A stretch of DNA of 64,000 nt, from the NCBI RefSeq assembly GCF_003268655.1, contig NZ_CP029642.1:2542001-2606000 (forward strand), given 5' to 3'. Origin of the DNA: Arthrobacter dokdonellae. Its GTDB lineage: Bacteria > Actinomycetota > Actinomycetes > Actinomycetales > Micrococcaceae. Below are positions 38,187 to 46,578 of the stretch, one piece after another. Each line of letters starts with the position of its first letter. Position 1 is the first letter of the stretch. Below the pieces are notes generated by a model. It was not told the origin of the DNA. It ran no database searches and worked only from the letters and a program-made list of their open reading frames with translations. Position numbers and translations under genes: made by a program.

Positions 38187-38528
38187 ATGACTGAACTTCT
38201 GCCCGGCGGCCACTTGAACGCCGTGGTGCGCGACGGTGCCAGGAAGCTCCGCCGGCTCCACGATGCCAGCATTGGCTTTGGCTTGGACGGCGCCGTGTGG
38301 CAGTCCCCGGCCAAGGTGCCGGCGGAAGTCATTTGCCACAACGACTTTGCTCCTCACAACCTGGCCTTTGACGATGGCATGCCGGTCGGTGCCATTGACT
38401 TTGACATGTGCTCGCCCGGCCCGCGGCTCGGCAAGCCGGAACTGAACGACGACGCCGGACCGTACGAGCGGGACGCCCGGTACCTGGCAGCGCTCAGAGA
38501 AGGCGAAGCGTCATCGCACGGCAGCTGA
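38187..38528 (+). pseudogene. internally deleted aminoglycoside-phosphotransferase (APH)-like gene
   Basis: 113 residues, less than half a normal APH protein. The first residues LLPGGHLNAVVRDG match the usual APH N-terminus; the reading then jumps straight to the catalytic region ARKLRRLHDAS...VICHNDFAPHNLAF (the HNDxxxxN catalytic loop) and VGAIDFDMCSPGPRL (the metal-binding DFD), so the ATP-binding N-lobe is missing. After PGPRL the expected middle of the C-lobe is missing too and the reading joins a RDARYLAALRE tail. Two internal deletions are therefore inferred. It keeps a ribosome site (AAGGAT) and ATG. A working kinase is not expected without the N-lobe. Confidence 0.7.
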
Positions 38529-39049
38529 TACTCGTCAACGGCCTGCCTGCGTCCGGAAAAACCACCTTGGCACGGGCCCTGGGAATCGAGTTGGGCATTC
38601 CAGTGGTGTCCAAGGATGCCGTCAAGGAACCGCTGGCGGACATCACCGGCAACACGGTGGGCAGCACCGCGCTGGGAGCGCTGGCTTCTGAAACCATGTG
38701 GCGGCTGGCTGGGCTGGTTCCCGGACGCGCCATCGTGGAGTCGTGGTGGTTTGCTCCGCGTGACCTCGATTTTGTCAGGAAGGGTTTGTCCACGGCCGGG
38801 AACCCGGCCATCGTCGAAGTCTGGTGTGATGTTCCGCCGGCACTTGCCTGGAAGCGGTATCTGGCCCGCGAAAGGCACGCCATCCACCCGGCCGGGCAGT
38901 CGTCATTCGGGCCTTGGGCCGAGTGGATGAAAAGCCCGCGGCCGCTGGGACTCGGGCCCGTGGTTCGGGTCGCCACCGACAGATCCGTTGATGTTGCTGC
39001 CTTCGCGGCGATGCTGGACAGCCATTTCGCGGGCAGCAGTGCCGGCTGA
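38408..39049 (+). CDS. P-loop kinase (zeta-toxin/Cpt-like AAA), start uncertain
   Basis: The functional domain starts at about base 38514 with ARQLILVNGLPASGKTT (Walker A GLPASGKT) followed by ALGIELGIPVVSKDAVKEPL and a C-terminal region with WKRYLARERHAIHPAG; this is a small nucleotide-binding kinase of the AAA_33/zeta group with unknown substrate. No ATG, GTG or TTG lies near the domain start: the codon before it is GTC-ATC. The only upstream start, ATG 38408, falls inside the APH remnant in another frame and would add an arginine-rich 36-residue extension. The original start codon was probably lost or mutated. The gene overlaps the end of the remnant. Confidence 0.6.
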   Translation: MLARPAARQAGTERRRRTVRAGRPVPGSAQRRRSVIARQLILVNGLPASGKTTLARALGIELGIPVVSKDAVKEPLADITGNTVGSTALGALASETMWRLAGLVPGRAIVESWWFAPRDLDFVRKGLSTAGNPAIVEVWCDVPPALAWKRYLARERHAIHPAGQSSFGPWAEWMKSPRPLGLGPVVRVATDRSVDVAAFAAMLDSHFAGSSAG

Positions 39050-39063
39050 AGGAGGAAATTCCA

Positions 39064-39630
39064 GTGGAAACTCGAGGCTTCGCCACTTTTGCCACGGGGG
39101 ACGGGGGAGTGGTGCCCGTCAGCGTGACGGTCCGCCGGGCGACAAAACTCGACATCCCGGTCATCCTGGACATCAATGCACGGGCGGGTCGGCCCGCCAA
39201 CACGGCCGGCTCGCTGGCGCTGGCCATCGAGGACCCCGGACGGCTGGTGGTTGTCGCAAATGCGTCAGGCGGCATGGCCGGCTGGGCCAAGACGCACCAT
39301 TGGAACCACCAGGATGGGGCGGCACCCGCCGGGCACTACCTGGGCGGCGTGACGGTCCTGCCTGATGTTCGACGGCGGGGCGTGGCCACCGCGCTCACCG
39401 ACGCCCGGCTGCACTGGATCTGGCGGCGCAGTGATGCCGCCTGGTACGTGGTCAACGTGGACAACTTGCCGTCCATCGCGCTTCACCGGCGGTGGGGCTT
39501 TTCCGAGGTGGCGCGGGCTCCCCAATTCCACACCACGCAGTTCACCGGCGGCGTGGGCCTGCTCATGAAGGCTGAACGCGCGGCCGCCTGTTTGCCGCAC
39601 AGCAATGACCCTGAAGGTGAGCACGGTTAG
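39064..39630 (+). CDS. GNAT-family N-acetyltransferase
   Basis: 188 residues. The acetyl-CoA loop is VLPDVRRRGVATALTDARLHWIW, and VNVDNLPSIALHRRWGFSEVAR is the typical C-terminal GNAT strand. The first twenty residues (METRGFATFATGDGG) are not part of the domain; GTG 39064 is chosen because AAGGAGGA lies nine bases upstream. It starts 14 bases after the P-loop kinase gene, so the two are probably cotranscribed. The substrate is unknown. A strong hairpin follows. Confidence 0.85.
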   Translation: METRGFATFATGDGGVVPVSVTVRRATKLDIPVILDINARAGRPANTAGSLALAIEDPGRLVVVANASGGMAGWAKTHHWNHQDGAAPAGHYLGGVTVLPDVRRRGVATALTDARLHWIWRRSDAAWYVVNVDNLPSIALHRRWGFSEVARAPQFHTTQFTGGVGLLMKAERAAACLPHSNDPEGEHG

Positions 39631-39633
39631 CAG

Positions 39634-39670
39634 CCAATGACGCGCCAGTTCAAAAGTGGCGCGTCATTGG
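39634..39670 (+). terminator. hairpin after the GNAT gene
   Basis: Perfect 14-base arms CCAATGACGCGCCA (39634-39647) and its complement (39657-39670), nine-base loop. No T-run follows, as usual in high-GC actinobacteria. Confidence 0.65.
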
Positions 39671-39807
39671 CCGCCAACACAGCGCAGCTTCAAGGCAGCC
39701 CGCGATGGTTCGGGCAGGATTCAAGAAGCGCGCCCTGCACCGGGCACCTAGAGTTGGACGCATCAGAACAGCCAGGGCCGCGCAGGCCCGCAACCCAAGG
39801 AGTCGCC

Positions 39808-40158
39808 ATGACCACCACCGAAGGAATCACGATTGTCCTGCACCCCGTCAGCGACCTCGAGGCCGCCAAGAAGGTCTATTCCGCCCTGCTGGGGATGCAA
39901 CCGCAGGCGGACTCGCCCTACTACGTCGGCTTCGACGCGGCCGGCCAGCACATCGGGCTGGTGCCCAACGGCGGCCCGCAGGGGATGACCTCGCCGGTGG
40001 CCTACTGGCAGGTGGCGGACATCGAGGCGAAGCTGGCCGAGCTGACCGCCGCCGGCGCCACCGTGACGGAACCAGCCCACAACGTCGGCGGCACCCGCTG
40101 GGTCGCCAGCGTCACGGATCTGGATGGAAATGTCCTGGGCGTTGTCGAGGACCGGTGA
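39808..40158 (+). CDS. VOC-family (glyoxalase-like) protein
   Basis: 116 residues with the paired beta-alpha-beta-beta-beta pattern of the VOC fold (GITIVLHPVSDLEAAKKVYSALLG; GTRWVASVTDLDGNVLGVVED). Members include glyoxalases, dioxygenases and antibiotic-binding proteins; the function here is open. ATG 39808 has AAGGAG at 39797-39802; the frame extends upstream without support. The next gene is a UvrA-like ABC protein in the same direction. Confidence 0.85.
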   Translation: MTTTEGITIVLHPVSDLEAAKKVYSALLGMQPQADSPYYVGFDAAGQHIGLVPNGGPQGMTSPVAYWQVADIEAKLAELTAAGATVTEPAHNVGGTRWVASVTDLDGNVLGVVEDR

Positions 40159-40227
40159 GCAGCGCCGTCGTCCGTTCCCGCGGATAAAGTAGACACCAAA
40201 GCAGCAGGCCAAGAGAAACGAGCCAGG

Positions 40228-42618
40228 ATGACCACGGACACGACCGCCGCCGAGCAGCCGGCGGCGCTGCGGATCGCAGACAGCCACGAGACCATCCGCG
40301 TGCAGGGTGCCCGCGTGAACAACCTCAAGGAAGTCAGCGTCGAGATCCCCAAGCGGCGGCTGACGGTGTTCACCGGCGTGTCCGGCTCCGGCAAGAGCTC
40401 CCTGGTGTTCGGCACCATCGCGGCCGAGTCCCAGCGGATGATCAACGAGACCTACAGCACGTTCGTGCAGGGATTCATGCCGACGCTCGCCCGCCCCGAC
40501 GTGGACGTGCTCGAGGGGCTGACGACGGCGATCCTCGTCGACCAGGAACGCATGGGCGCCAACCCGCGCTCCACCGTGGGCACCGCCACCGACGCGAACG
40601 CCATGCTGCGCATCGTCTTCAGCCGGCTCGGCCAGCCGCACATCGGCTCCCCGCAGGCGTACTCCTTCAACGTACCGTCCGTCAGCGGGGCGGGCGCCGT
40701 CACGCTGGAAAAGGGCGGGCAGACCGTCAAGGAGCGGCGCAGCTTCAGCATCACGGGCGGCATGTGCCCGCGCTGCGAGGGGCGCGGCGACGTCAGCGAC
40801 TTTGACCTGGCCGCCCTGTTCGACGCCGGGAAGTCCCTTGCCGAGGGCGCCCTCACCATCCCCGGCTACAGCATGGACGGCTGGTACGGGCGCATCTTCG
40901 CCGGCTCCGGCTTCTTTGACATGGACAAGAAGCTGGGCAAGTTCACGAAGAAGGAGCTGAACGACCTGCTCCACAAGGAGCCGACGAAGATCAAGGTCGA
41001 GGGCATCAACCTGACCTACGAGGGCCTGATCCCGAAGATCCAGAAGACGATGCTGGCCAAGGACCGCGACGCCATGCAGCCGCACATCCGCGCCTTCGTG
41101 GACCGCGCCGTCGTCTTCCAGAGGTGCCCCGAGTGCGGCGGCACCCGGCTGGCCGCCCCGGCCCGGTCTTCAAAGATCAACGGCAAAAACATCGCCGACG
41201 TGTGCGCCATGCAGATCAGCGACCTCGCCGCCTGGGTCCGCGGCCTGGACGAGCCGTCCGTGGCGCCGCTCCTGGGGTCGCTGGGGGAAACGCTGGACTC
41301 ATTCGTGGACATCGGACTCGGCTACCTCAGCCTTGACCGCCCGTCCGGCACGCTGTCCGGCGGCGAGGCGCAAAGAACCAAGATGATCCGCCACCTGGGC
41401 TCCTCGCTGACGGACATCACCTACGTCTTTGACGAACCGACCATCGGCCTGCACCCGCACGACATCGCCCGGATGAACAAGCTCCTGCTGCAGCTGCGCG
41501 ACAAGGGCAACACCGTCCTGGTGGTGGAGCACAAGCCGGAGGCGATCGCCATCGCCGACCACGTGATCGACCTGGGGCCACTGGCCGGCACCAAGGGCGG
41601 GGAGGTCATGTTCGAAGGGACCGTCGAGGGCCTGCGGGGCAGCGGCACGCTGACCGGGCAGCACCTGGACGACCGCGCGGCGCTGAAGAAGGCGCCCCGC
41701 AGGCCGGCGGGCGCCCTGGAGGTGCGCGGCGCCAACGCCAACAACCTCAAGGACGTCGACGTCGACATCCCCCTGGGCGTGCTGACGGTGGTCACCGGCG
41801 TTGCGGGCTCGGGCAAGAGCTCGCTGATCCACGGCTCCGTCTCCGGCCGGGACGGCGTGGTCTCGATCGACCAGGCCGGCATCAAGGGCTCCCGGCGGAG
41901 CAACCCGGCAACGTACACGGGACTGCTCGAACCGATCCGCAAGGCGTTCGCCAAGGCCAACGGCGTCAAGCCGGCCCTTTTCAGCGCCAACTCCGAGGGC
42001 GCCTGCCCGGTCTGCAACGGCGCCGGCGTCATCTACACCGAACTCGGATTCATGGACACCGTCTCGACCCCCTGCGAGGAATGTGGCGGAAAGCGTTTCC
42101 AGGCTTTGGTGCTTGAGTACAAGCTCGGCGGGAAGGACATCAGCGAGGTGCTGGCCATGTCGGTGGCCGAGGCCGAGCAGTTCTTCGGCACGGGGGAGTC
42201 CCGCATCCCCGCGGCCCACAAGATCCTGGGCCACCTGTCCGACGTCGGACTGGGATACCTGAGCCTGGGCCAGCCGCTCACGACGCTGTCCGGTGGCGAG
42301 CGGCAGCGCATCAAGCTGGCGACGCACCTGGGGGAGAAGGGCGGGGTCTACGTCCTCGACGAGCCCACCACCGGCCTGCACCTGGCCGACGTCGAGAACC
42401 TGCTGGGCCTGCTGGACCGGCTGGTGGACTCGGGCAAGTCGGTGATCGTCATTGAGCACCACCAGGCCGTCATGGCGCACGCGGATTGGATCATCGACAT
42501 CGGTCCCGGAGCCGGGCACGACGGCGGCCGCATCGTTTTCGAGGGCACGCCGGCCGAGCTGGTGGCTTCGCGGGAGACGCTGACGGGGGAGCACCTGGCT
42601 GCCTACGTGGGCGCCTGA
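40228..42618 (+). CDS. UvrA-like ABC ATPase (short UvrA paralogue, DrrC-like)
   Basis: 796 residues, about 150 shorter than UvrA. Two ABC ATPase domains: Walker A GVSGSGKSS at about residue 50 and GVAGSGKSS at about 524; signatures LSGGEAQRTKMI and LSGGERQRIKLA; Walker B YVFDEPTIGL and YVLDEPTTGL. Four zinc-type cysteine pairs are present (CPRC, CPEC, CPVC, CEEC). The shorter length and reduced UvrB-binding region mark it as a second-class UvrA (UvrA2/DrrC), a group linked to DNA damage tolerance and drug self-resistance rather than core repair. Located 69 bases after a VOC gene; the two may act together, an inference. Confidence 0.88.
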   Translation: MTTDTTAAEQPAALRIADSHETIRVQGARVNNLKEVSVEIPKRRLTVFTGVSGSGKSSLVFGTIAAESQRMINETYSTFVQGFMPTLARPDVDVLEGLTTAILVDQERMGANPRSTVGTATDANAMLRIVFSRLGQPHIGSPQAYSFNVPSVSGAGAVTLEKGGQTVKERRSFSITGGMCPRCEGRGDVSDFDLAALFDAGKSLAEGALTIPGYSMDGWYGRIFAGSGFFDMDKKLGKFTKKELNDLLHKEPTKIKVEGINLTYEGLIPKIQKTMLAKDRDAMQPHIRAFVDRAVVFQRCPECGGTRLAAPARSSKINGKNIADVCAMQISDLAAWVRGLDEPSVAPLLGSLGETLDSFVDIGLGYLSLDRPSGTLSGGEAQRTKMIRHLGSSLTDITYVFDEPTIGLHPHDIARMNKLLLQLRDKGNTVLVVEHKPEAIAIADHVIDLGPLAGTKGGEVMFEGTVEGLRGSGTLTGQHLDDRAALKKAPRRPAGALEVRGANANNLKDVDVDIPLGVLTVVTGVAGSGKSSLIHGSVSGRDGVVSIDQAGIKGSRRSNPATYTGLLEPIRKAFAKANGVKPALFSANSEGACPVCNGAGVIYTELGFMDTVSTPCEECGGKRFQALVLEYKLGGKDISEVLAMSVAEAEQFFGTGESRIPAAHKILGHLSDVGLGYLSLGQPLTTLSGGERQRIKLATHLGEKGGVYVLDEPTTGLHLADVENLLGLLDRLVDSGKSVIVIEHHQAVMAHADWIIDIGPGAGHDGGRIVFEGTPAELVASRETLTGEHLAAYVGA

Positions 42619-43117
42619 CAGGGGTGTGCCCACGCCAGACGGCATCCAGCGCACCTGTTCCGCGTGCCTGCGAACTCGAGGCGACTCCTGGAAAGCCTGC
42701 AGCTGGCGAACGCCGGCAATTACCACGGGCAAGACCTCGGCGAACGAGACTCGTTTTTACACCCCCATGCCTGGGACGGCTACACGTTCTGGCTTGGGGC
42801 TGACAGGACGATCTCAGGATGACCAACCAATTGATTAGCGAGTCCTTGGGCGGTGAGCACTTGATTCTGCGGGCCCGATTCCACTACGCGTGGCGCACCC
42901 ACGGCCACTCATTCGTACGGTTCAATAGCGCCGATAATCTACATTATGTAAAGTGACCTCACGCGGGGGCCTGCTCCAGACGCGTTCAATGTTCACCTGT
43001 TGTTGCAGATTGGGTGGGAGATGTTGAAAAAAGGAAGGCATCTCTGCGAGCCACCCCTTCAGAAAGCGCGTCAAGGGTAGCCTTGTCAGCCCTTGGCTTC
43101 TGCCCTAAGTTTCTTGA
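42619..43117. other. 499-base lower-GC gap with two small overlapping open frames
   Basis: GC content is visibly lower than in the neighbours (AATTGATTAG, ACATTATGTAAAG). Two short frames overlap by ATGA: GTG 42664 to TGA 42822 (52 residues, containing LLESLQLANAGNY and HAWDGYTFWLG) and ATG 42819 to TGA 42956 (45 residues, MTNQLISESLGGEHLIL...). The first is in frame with the UvrA-like gene after its stop. Both have protein-like composition but no recognised domain; they could be remnants of a larger gene. The rest, 42957-43117, shows nothing clear. Confidence 0.4.
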
Positions 43118-43756
43118 ATGGGGATCAAATGGCGTAGTCAGAGGTGTTTTACAGTTCTTGCCTGTACGGCTGCTACTTTGCTCGCACTATCCGCGTGCAC
43201 CGGGGCCCCACAGCAAACGAGCGAGTCCACTCTCCCCCTCCCCGTCCCCTCATCAAGCGTGTCCGCATCATTACGGGATTCTGACATTAGTCCGCATGCC
43301 AAGGGAAGCACGCTTCAATTCGAATGCGAGAACCCCATCGGTACTGGGCCAACAGCACCCGATCTTGGTGTGGGGGCGGAAAAACCAGGAGTACCGGAAG
43401 TCCTCTCCATCGACACGGCCTCCACCGGAACCGGCCCAAACCAGTGGGGCGCCGGAGTTACCTCCGACGGGCTCCAATTCCAAAAGATGGGCCTCATCAT
43501 GAAGGCGGCAACCGCTTTCACGTTGAGCGTCCCCCCGGAAATGCGCGGCAGGATGAAGATCGGCTGGTCAAATTCCGGCTATACACTCGCCGACGAACTA
43601 GTAATCGCCGGTTGTACATCCGCACAAGCCAACGCCAGCTGGCTTGTCTACCCGGGCGGGTTTTGGCTCAAGGAACCTGGATGCGTTCCCCTCCAGGTAA
43701 CGACGGACCAAACGACCCAAACCATCAACATCCCCATCGGCAAGACCTGCCCCTGA
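43118..43756 (+). CDS. lipoprotein, function unknown, possibly truncated
   Basis: 212 residues. Signal peptide with the lipobox LSAC (lipidated cysteine at residue 27), a Ser/Thr/Pro-rich linker, then an extracytoplasmic domain with several cysteines (FECENP, AGCTSA, EPGCVP, KTCP). I do not recognise a named family. GC content is below that of the chromosome around it, and codon use (TTG, ATT, AAA-type codons) also differs, suggesting acquisition. The stop TGA seems to result from a 14-base insertion; see the tail entry at 43757-43884. The start ATG has no strong ribosome site. Confidence 0.65.
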   Translation: MGIKWRSQRCFTVLACTAATLLALSACTGAPQQTSESTLPLPVPSSSVSASLRDSDISPHAKGSTLQFECENPIGTGPTAPDLGVGAEKPGVPEVLSIDTASTGTGPNQWGAGVTSDGLQFQKMGLIMKAATAFTLSVPPEMRGRMKIGWSNSGYTLADELVIAGCTSAQANASWLVYPGGFWLKEPGCVPLQVTTDQTTQTINIPIGKTCP

Positions 43757-43884
43757 TTACATGCCCAACCGTCCAGGTCTCAGTCGAGGCATCGTCCGGG
43801 TGCACAGCTAAAAGAGTGCTCACCTCAGAGTCGCCCACGCTGCGAGTGGTAATAGACGGGGAAAACTGCATTCTCTCTGATTAG
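43757..43884 (+). pseudogene. displaced C-terminal tail of the lipoprotein
   Basis: If bases 43751-43764 are removed, the lipoprotein reads through KTCP into TVQVSVEASSGCTAKR and on to a GENCILSD end at 43884, about 38 more residues with two more cysteines. The 14-base segment is flanked by a 5-base direct repeat TGCCC (43748-43752 and 43762-43766), typical of a small duplication or slippage event. The composition of the tail matches the lipoprotein, not an antisense frame. Confidence 0.5.
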
Positions 43885-44299
43885 CCCTTTCGAGCACGCT
43901 GTCCCGCAGGGCTTCCCCCTACGGGCTACCCGACGCCCTGGGCACGAATCAAATGTACGAGCTGTATTTTGCGACTGGTTTCGAGGTTTTGGTCCAACTG
44001 TAGTGAGACGAACTTGCTGAAGTTGTCTCACTACAGTCAGACCATTTCGCTAGCCGTCGCCCTTTTCATGGCCCAAATTAGATGAGAAGGGACGAGATCA
44101 ATGTCCGTAGTCGCTGAGGCGTGGTGTTTTCGCGTGCTCGGCCACGGCACCCTCACATACTTGCGTGCCGAAGCTGGCGGTTAAATGTCTCCTCAGTTCT
44201 TCCCCCGCAGCCCTCTCCACTCGCCGGATGCTGTGAGCCTGCCGAAGCGAATTGGAACTAAACTCGACTTCGGCCCTGTCCACGAACCGAGGAGTTTTC
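43885..44299. other. gap of about 400 bases with a hairpin, no supported gene
   Basis: Nothing here reads as a known protein. A small ATG frame at 44101-44184 (27 residues) has a GAAGGGA site but nothing else in its favour. The region holds the hairpin at 43998-44036. GC content rises back to normal toward the alcohol dehydrogenase gene. Confidence 0.5.
43998..44036. terminator. long hairpin in the lower-GC islet
   Basis: CTGTAGTGAGAC (43998-44009) pairs with its complement at 44025-44036; the inner AACTT (44011-44015) and AAGTT (44020-44024) extend the stem around a GCTG loop, with one unpaired G. It is a near-perfect 17-pair hairpin, a possible terminator for the lipoprotein gene. Confidence 0.55.
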
Positions 44300-45355
44300 A
44301 TGCGCGCCACCATCATCTACGGCCCCGGCGATATCCGGGTCGAGGACCGCGACTACCCCACCGTCCTGCAGCCCACCGACGTCGTCGTGAGCGTCACCGC
44401 CGCCTGTGTTTGTGGCTCCGACCTGTGGCCCTACCGCGGCGTGAAGCCCACTCACAAGCCGTCCGCGATTGGGCATGAATTCATCGGCCGGGTGGAAAGC
44501 CTCGGCGGCGCCGTCACCACGCTGGCGGTGGGCGACCTGGTCATCGCTCCTTTCGTGGTCAGTTGCGGAACGTGCGCGCAGTGCCGCAACGGCGTCAACG
44601 TGGCCTGCGACAGCTTGGCCGGCTGGGGCGGCAAGGACGCCGCCGGGCTGCCGGTCGACGGCGGTCAGGGCCAGGCGGTCCGTGTCCCCCTGGCCGAGGC
44701 GACCCTGGTCAAGGTCCCTGGAAACACTGAGCCTGACGATGCCCTGCGCGCCAGCCTGCTGACCCTCTCAGACGTCATGGCGACCGGCCACCATGCCGCC
44801 CTCGCCGCGAAGGCCGGCCCAGGCCGGAGCGTCGTCGTCGTCGGCGATGGTGCCGTGGGTTTGTGCGGGGTGCTGGCCGCCAAGCGGTTGGGCGCCGAAC
44901 GGATCATTTCCATGTCCCGGCATGCCGACCGGCAGGCCATTGCCCGGGAATTCGGCGCGACGGATATCGTGGCGGAACGCGGGGATGAAGGCGTGGCCAA
45001 GGTCCGTGAACTCCTTGGCGGGGTGCTGGCGGACTCTGTCCTGGAGTGCGTTGGCACCAAGGGCTCCATGGAGCAGGCGCTGCACAGTGTCCGCCCCGGC
45101 GGGGCTTTGGGCTTTGTCGGCGTTCCCACGGGCGGTGCCGAGATTCCGCTGCGCTACCTCTTCGACACCAACATCACCATCGGCGGCGGCATGGCCCCTG
45201 CCCGGACGTACATTCCGGAGCTGCTTGCCGATGTCCTGGCCGGCAGCATCAACCCGGGCCGCGTCTTTGACGCCGTCATGCCACTCGAGGACGCCCCCGA
45301 AGCCTACCGCGCGATGGATGAACGACGCGCCATCAAGGTCCTGCTGACCCCCTAG
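44300..45355 (+). CDS. zinc-dependent alcohol dehydrogenase family protein
   Basis: 351 residues, MDR superfamily. Catalytic zinc region CVCGSDLWPYRG and GHEFIGRVE; the four structural-zinc cysteines lie in CGTCAQCRNGVNVAC; nucleotide-binding motif VVVVGDGAVGLCGVLAAKRLG. It oxidises or reduces an alcohol/aldehyde with NAD(P); the substrate is open. ATG 44300 has GAGGAG at 44289-44294; an in-frame upstream TTG at 44252 is not supported. It converges on the hydrolase gene. Confidence 0.93.
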   Translation: MRATIIYGPGDIRVEDRDYPTVLQPTDVVVSVTAACVCGSDLWPYRGVKPTHKPSAIGHEFIGRVESLGGAVTTLAVGDLVIAPFVVSCGTCAQCRNGVNVACDSLAGWGGKDAAGLPVDGGQGQAVRVPLAEATLVKVPGNTEPDDALRASLLTLSDVMATGHHAALAAKAGPGRSVVVVGDGAVGLCGVLAAKRLGAERIISMSRHADRQAIAREFGATDIVAERGDEGVAKVRELLGGVLADSVLECVGTKGSMEQALHSVRPGGALGFVGVPTGGAEIPLRYLFDTNITIGGGMAPARTYIPELLADVLAGSINPGRVFDAVMPLEDAPEAYRAMDERRAIKVLLTP

Positions 45356-45417
45356 CAGTGCCGTTTGAAAGGGCGGCTCCGCAGAGCTGCGAGGGATGAA
45401 GCCGCTTCCCGGCAAGG

Positions 45418-46467
45418 TCATCGCGCCGCAGCCGGCCCATAAGGCCATTGTCCGGGCCTGTCCCCGTCCAGCTTGCTTGCGCCGGAGAGCACCCCGGCGC
45501 TGCCCCTCAGCCACGCAAGAATGACCTCCAGGCTTTCGGGATCCAGCCTCGTGCCGGGTTCGTTGTACCCGTTTCCAGGCGACGCCGCGACTTCGGCAGG
45601 GGTCCGGCGGTCTTCCTTGAACACGTGGTTCGCGTTGGGCGGGAACGCAAAGCTCACGTTCGGCATCCCCGCGGCCGCCATCTGGAGAGGACCGCCGTCG
45701 GCCTGCACATCAATCTGCACGTCTCTTCCCCCAATCAGCACCAGTGTCGGAATACGGACCCTGTCCAAGGAGTCACACGTTGACTCGGCCCACAGCTCGC
45801 GGGCCAGCGGCAGGTTGGCGGGCGCCTCAAAGCTGGACAAGACCATCTTCACGCTGTCTGGCAGCGCCGGATCGGGGTTCATCGGCCGCCCCGCCGAGTA
45901 TCGCTCGGCTGCCTCCCGGACCTTGGGCATCATTTCCGCCCCGCCGGGAACCTGGGCGGACTGCAGCGCCAACTGCGCCAGCAGGACCTCCTGGATGGGA
46001 CGTCCGGGAGGCGCCGCCAGCACGATTCCGGCGAAGGGCAACAGTTGGGAGCCCGTGGCGTAGTGGAGCACATGAAGGGCGCCCTCGCTGTTGCCCAGCC
46101 CGACGATCCTGTCCGGGTCGGCAACGCCCGTCCCGGCCAGGGCCCTGACGGCCCCGGCCAGTTCGTCAAGATGCGACTGCATGCTGAGCCTGCCGAGCAG
46201 CTTCGGGACATTCACGGCTGCGCGCGGCCCGGAGGCCCGCTTGTCATAGCGGATGGACGCGATGCCGGCCTGGGCGAACGCTTCGGCGAAGAGGCGGCCG
46301 CTGCCGTTGCGGCCGGGAAGAAGCGGCGAACACCAGTCGCGGTCGGTCGGCCCGCTGCCGGCCACCAGGACGACGGCGGGGAACGGTCCCGCGCCGTCGG
46401 GCCGGACCAGCGTCCCCTCCATCGCGATGCCATCCAGCTCCCACGACACCTCGTGTGATTCAGCCAT
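45418..46467 (-). CDS. alpha/beta hydrolase (dienelactone/S9-like)
   Basis: 349 residues. Nucleophile elbow GLGNSEGA with the catalytic serine, preceded by VVLVAGSGPTDRDW (oxyanion region) and followed by VLIGGRDVQIDVQAD (acid) and NANHVFKED (histidine). The start MAESHEVSWELDGIAMEG begins a small beta domain common in this hydrolase group. The substrate is unknown. ATG 46467 is preferred; a longer frame exists upstream but overlaps the next promoter. Confidence 0.88.
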   Translation of the reverse strand: MAESHEVSWELDGIAMEGTLVRPDGAGPFPAVVLVAGSGPTDRDWCSPLLPGRNGSGRLFAEAFAQAGIASIRYDKRASGPRAAVNVPKLLGRLSMQSHLDELAGAVRALAGTGVADPDRIVGLGNSEGALHVLHYATGSQLLPFAGIVLAAPPGRPIQEVLLAQLALQSAQVPGGAEMMPKVREAAERYSAGRPMNPDPALPDSVKMVLSSFEAPANLPLARELWAESTCDSLDRVRIPTLVLIGGRDVQIDVQADGGPLQMAAAGMPNVSFAFPPNANHVFKEDRRTPAEVAASPGNGYNEPGTRLDPESLEVILAWLRGSAGVLSGASKLDGDRPGQWPYGPAAAR

Positions 46468-46565
46468 GGCACCAGTTTCACAGCGAACATCCGCGGCCAC
46501 AAGGGTTCCCGTCGTTCCCCCGGCGCCCCAGCGCGGCCGGCCCGTGCCACGTCCGGGCAGGGACA

Positions 46566-46571
46566 TATGAT
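46566..46571 (+). promoter_or_regulatory. -10 box for the leaderless membrane protein gene
   Basis: TATGAT lies seven bases before GTG 46579 and overlaps the upstream in-frame ATG 46567, so it decides for GTG 46579. Confidence 0.5.
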
Positions 46572-46578
46572 CGGAGGT

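Noticed and set aside
43014..43502. 162-codon plus-strand frame overlapping the lipoprotein gene
   Set aside because: The overlapping frame at 43118 has a proper lipoprotein signal; this one has no domain.
44098..44316. 72-codon minus-strand frame in the gap before the alcohol dehydrogenase gene
   Set aside because: It would start inside the dehydrogenase gene and has no ribosome site or promoter.
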